Part shown: positions 13,834-15,044 of the stretch, in pieces
Position numbering within the stretch: position 1 is the first letter of the stretch
How the letters are laid out: each line of letters starts with the position of its first letter
Assembly (NCBI GenBank): GCA_937975705.1
Contig: CALJTX010000037.1
Span: 1 to 15,044 of the forward strand
Source: an uncultured Flavobacteriia bacterium
GTDB taxonomy: Bacteria > Bacteroidota > Bacteroidia > Flavobacteriales_D > Crocinitomicaceae
DNA length: 15,044 nucleotides
Direction of reading: 5' to 3'
Notes under the pieces: generated by a model
Database searches by the model: none
The model's input: only the letters and a program-made list of their open reading frames with translations
What the model was told of the DNA's origin: nothing
Translations under genes and position numbers: made by a program

Positions 13834-15044
13834 TTATTGAACTCTATTGATGTAAACATAACCAGACACTGCTTCAGCATCTAATTCAAGTATGTAGAAG
13901 TACGTGCCATCTGGCAGCGGAACACCATTAATATTAGAGGTGCCGTCCCAATCATTTTGGTAACCATCGTTGGTGTAAACGACGTTTCCATAACGGTTGT
14001 ATATCGTCAGCCCAATTTTAGAATACGATGACATTCCAGGAATCACAAACAAGTCATTGATGCCATCTGCATCAGGGGTAAACCCTGAAGGAACTTCAAC
14101 GGTAGTTGTATTGATGTCGGTGTCACAGGCATCGTCAACTGAATCGAAGTCGGCATCGATACCGCTGAGTACAACAGTCACTGTAATTTCAGCTTGCGTA
14201 GTGTTGCCGTTGTCATCGGTAATGGTGACGACAACTTTGTTGTCTCCAAGGTGATTACAGTTAAATGCAGTTTGTGAGAGCTCAAAGGTGATGCTGCCAC
14301 AGTTGTCAGATGAACCAGCGTCAATCATTGTGGAGGTGATGATCGCGTCTGAACCCACAGGAAGGGTTATTGTGAGGTCTTGAAGCACTGCCGTTGGTGC
14401 AACAAGGTCGAGGACAGTTACAAGTTGAACTAAAGAAGTTTGATTTCCAGCGTTGTCTGTGGCCGTCCAGGTAACTTGTGTAGTACCCGAAGGGAATATT
14501 GCTGGCGCGTTGTTTACAATCGATTGTATACCGCAGTTGTCTGTAGCTGTTGCTTGGCCTAATGACACATTATTGGCGTCACAACCCATGTTTGCAACTA
14601 CCTCAATGTCTGCCGGAATTGTAAGTTGCGGTGCAATGTTGTCAACGACAGTAACAATTTGTGTCGTACTTGCGGTATTGCCAGCATTATCAGTAAGTAT
14701 CCAAGTAACGGTAGTGTTGCCTAAAGGATAAATAGCAGGTGCATTGTTGCTCACACCTGAAATAGTACAGTTGTCATTGATTGACGGCGCGCCTAAAACT
14801 ACACCAATTGCTTCGCAGCCAAAGTTGGTATTGACCGTCACGTTTGCCGGAGCAACAATTGTTGGTGCTTCTGTATCGTTTACAGTAACAGTAAAGTTAG
14901 CAGTAGTGGTGTGACCCGCTGCATCAGTAGCAGTATAGGTAACGGTTGTGGTACCAAGTGCAAAAACACTACCCGAAGCATGCGAGCTGGTGAGGGTCAC
15001 ACCCGCACAGTTGTCAGCAGCCGTTGGCGCGGTCCAAGTAACAG
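13834..15044 (-). CDS. HYR-repeat surface protein with T9SS type B (CHU_C) tail, 5' end outside window
   Basis: The frame is open from the right edge for 403 codons, so the N-terminus is missing. The sequence holds a partial HYR module, two full ones of about 80 residues (TVTVNDTEAPTIVAPANVTV and the like, each with a GC...DNC cysteine pair) and a fourth, more divergent module. HYR is an immunoglobulin-like adhesive fold. Then comes a short Asp-rich DADFDSVDDACD stretch of the calcium-binding thrombospondin-3 type, and the C-terminal CHU_C domain (from about VPSGFTPDADGINDLF through YNRYGNVVY, WDGTSNINGVPLPDGTYFY to the final VQ), which is the type B T9SS export signal. Type B cargo is commonly paired with PorP/SprF, the next gene, 11 bp downstream. 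The likely role is adhesion or gliding. Confidence 0.93.
   Translation of the reverse strand, partial: VTWTAPTAADNCAGVTLTSSHASGSVFALGTTTVTYTATDAAGHTTTANFTVTVNDTEAPTIVAPANVTVNTNFGCEAIGVVLGAPSINDNCTISGVSNNAPAIYPLGNTTVTWILTDNAGNTASTTQIVTVVDNIAPQLTIPADIEVVANMGCDANNVSLGQATATDNCGIQSIVNNAPAIFPSGTTQVTWTATDNAGNQTSLVQLVTVLDLVAPTAVLQDLTITLPVGSDAIITSTMIDAGSSDNCGSITFELSQTAFNCNHLGDNKVVVTITDDNGNTTQAEITVTVVLSGIDADFDSVDDACDTDINTTTVEVPSGFTPDADGINDLFVIPGMSSYSKIGLTIYNRYGNVVYTNDGYQNDWDGTSNINGVPLPDGTYFYILELDAEAVSGYVYINRVQ
14300..15015 (-). repeat. HYR-module periodicity in the surface protein gene
   Basis: The word CAGTTGTC (plus strand; GACAACTG, coding Asp-Asn-Cys, on the gene strand) recurs at 14300, 14534, 14768 and 15008, with spacings of 234, 234 and 240 bases, that is 78, 78 and 80 codons. 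This marks four HYR-type modules arising by tandem duplication. Confidence 0.8.

Noticed and set aside
14998..15000. GTG as a start codon for the HYR protein
   Set aside because: The frame is open to the window edge and the upstream codons continue the HYR pattern (Asp-Asn-Cys-Ala-Gly), so the GTG is an internal valine.

Overview
The window reads as a piece of a Bacteroidota chromosome, most likely Flavobacteriales (a Crocinitomicaceae/Fluviicola-like relative is a guess). The evidence is one protein with a type A and one with a type B C-terminal sorting domain of the type IX secretion system (T9SS), a PorP/SprF-family outer-membrane protein, HYR modules, weak Shine-Dalgarno sequences and TAnnTTTG-type -7 promoter elements. 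Nearly all of the window is coding. There are no rRNA, tRNA, CRISPR or transposase signatures, and no gene-free stretch longer than 300 bases.

Layout. (1) 1-1145, minus: a helical-repeat lipoprotein that runs off the left edge. (2) 1286-2268, plus: a compact AT-rich cluster of a two-helix membrane protein followed by two very small cysteine-knuckle proteins (53 and 57 aa). (3) 2306-5566, minus: a Nudix hydrolase followed 3 bp later by a 954-aa fusion of a PLD-like nuclease, an SF2 helicase and a DUF3427-type C-terminus. This looks like a nucleic-acid defence or repair module; its 3' end lies in a CACT microsatellite. (4) 5645-6692, plus: a GYF_2-type membrane protein and a small six-cysteine exported protein, ending at a palindrome plus T-tract. 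(5) 6801-8090, plus: a secreted T9SS type A cargo built of three ~101-aa repeats. (6) 8104-8911, minus: a 53-aa protein and a 204-aa protein of unknown function in toxin-antitoxin-like order. (7) 9004-11114, minus: a transglutaminase-like exported protein, then a coiled-coil DUF2130 protein with a PD-(D/E)XK-like core. (8) 11184-15044, minus: a T9SS type B cassette of a HYR-repeat surface protein with a CHU_C tail (5' end outside the window), PorP/SprF and an OmpA/PD40 protein, with gaps of 11 and 5 bp.

How the parts work together. Block 8 is a coherent export and anchoring unit: a large secreted adhesin-like protein, the outer-membrane barrel likely to partner it at the T9SS, and a peptidoglycan-binding OmpA protein. 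Block 5 uses the same secretion route. Blocks 1-3 are more AT-rich and carry the candidate accessory functions. The best lead for an undescribed system is the Nudix/PLD-helicase-DUF3427 pair; the second is the membrane protein plus twin zinc-knuckle cluster beside it. Several small genes (1929-2090, 2095-2268, 8750-8911) and the edge gene 1-1145 were found by direct translation.
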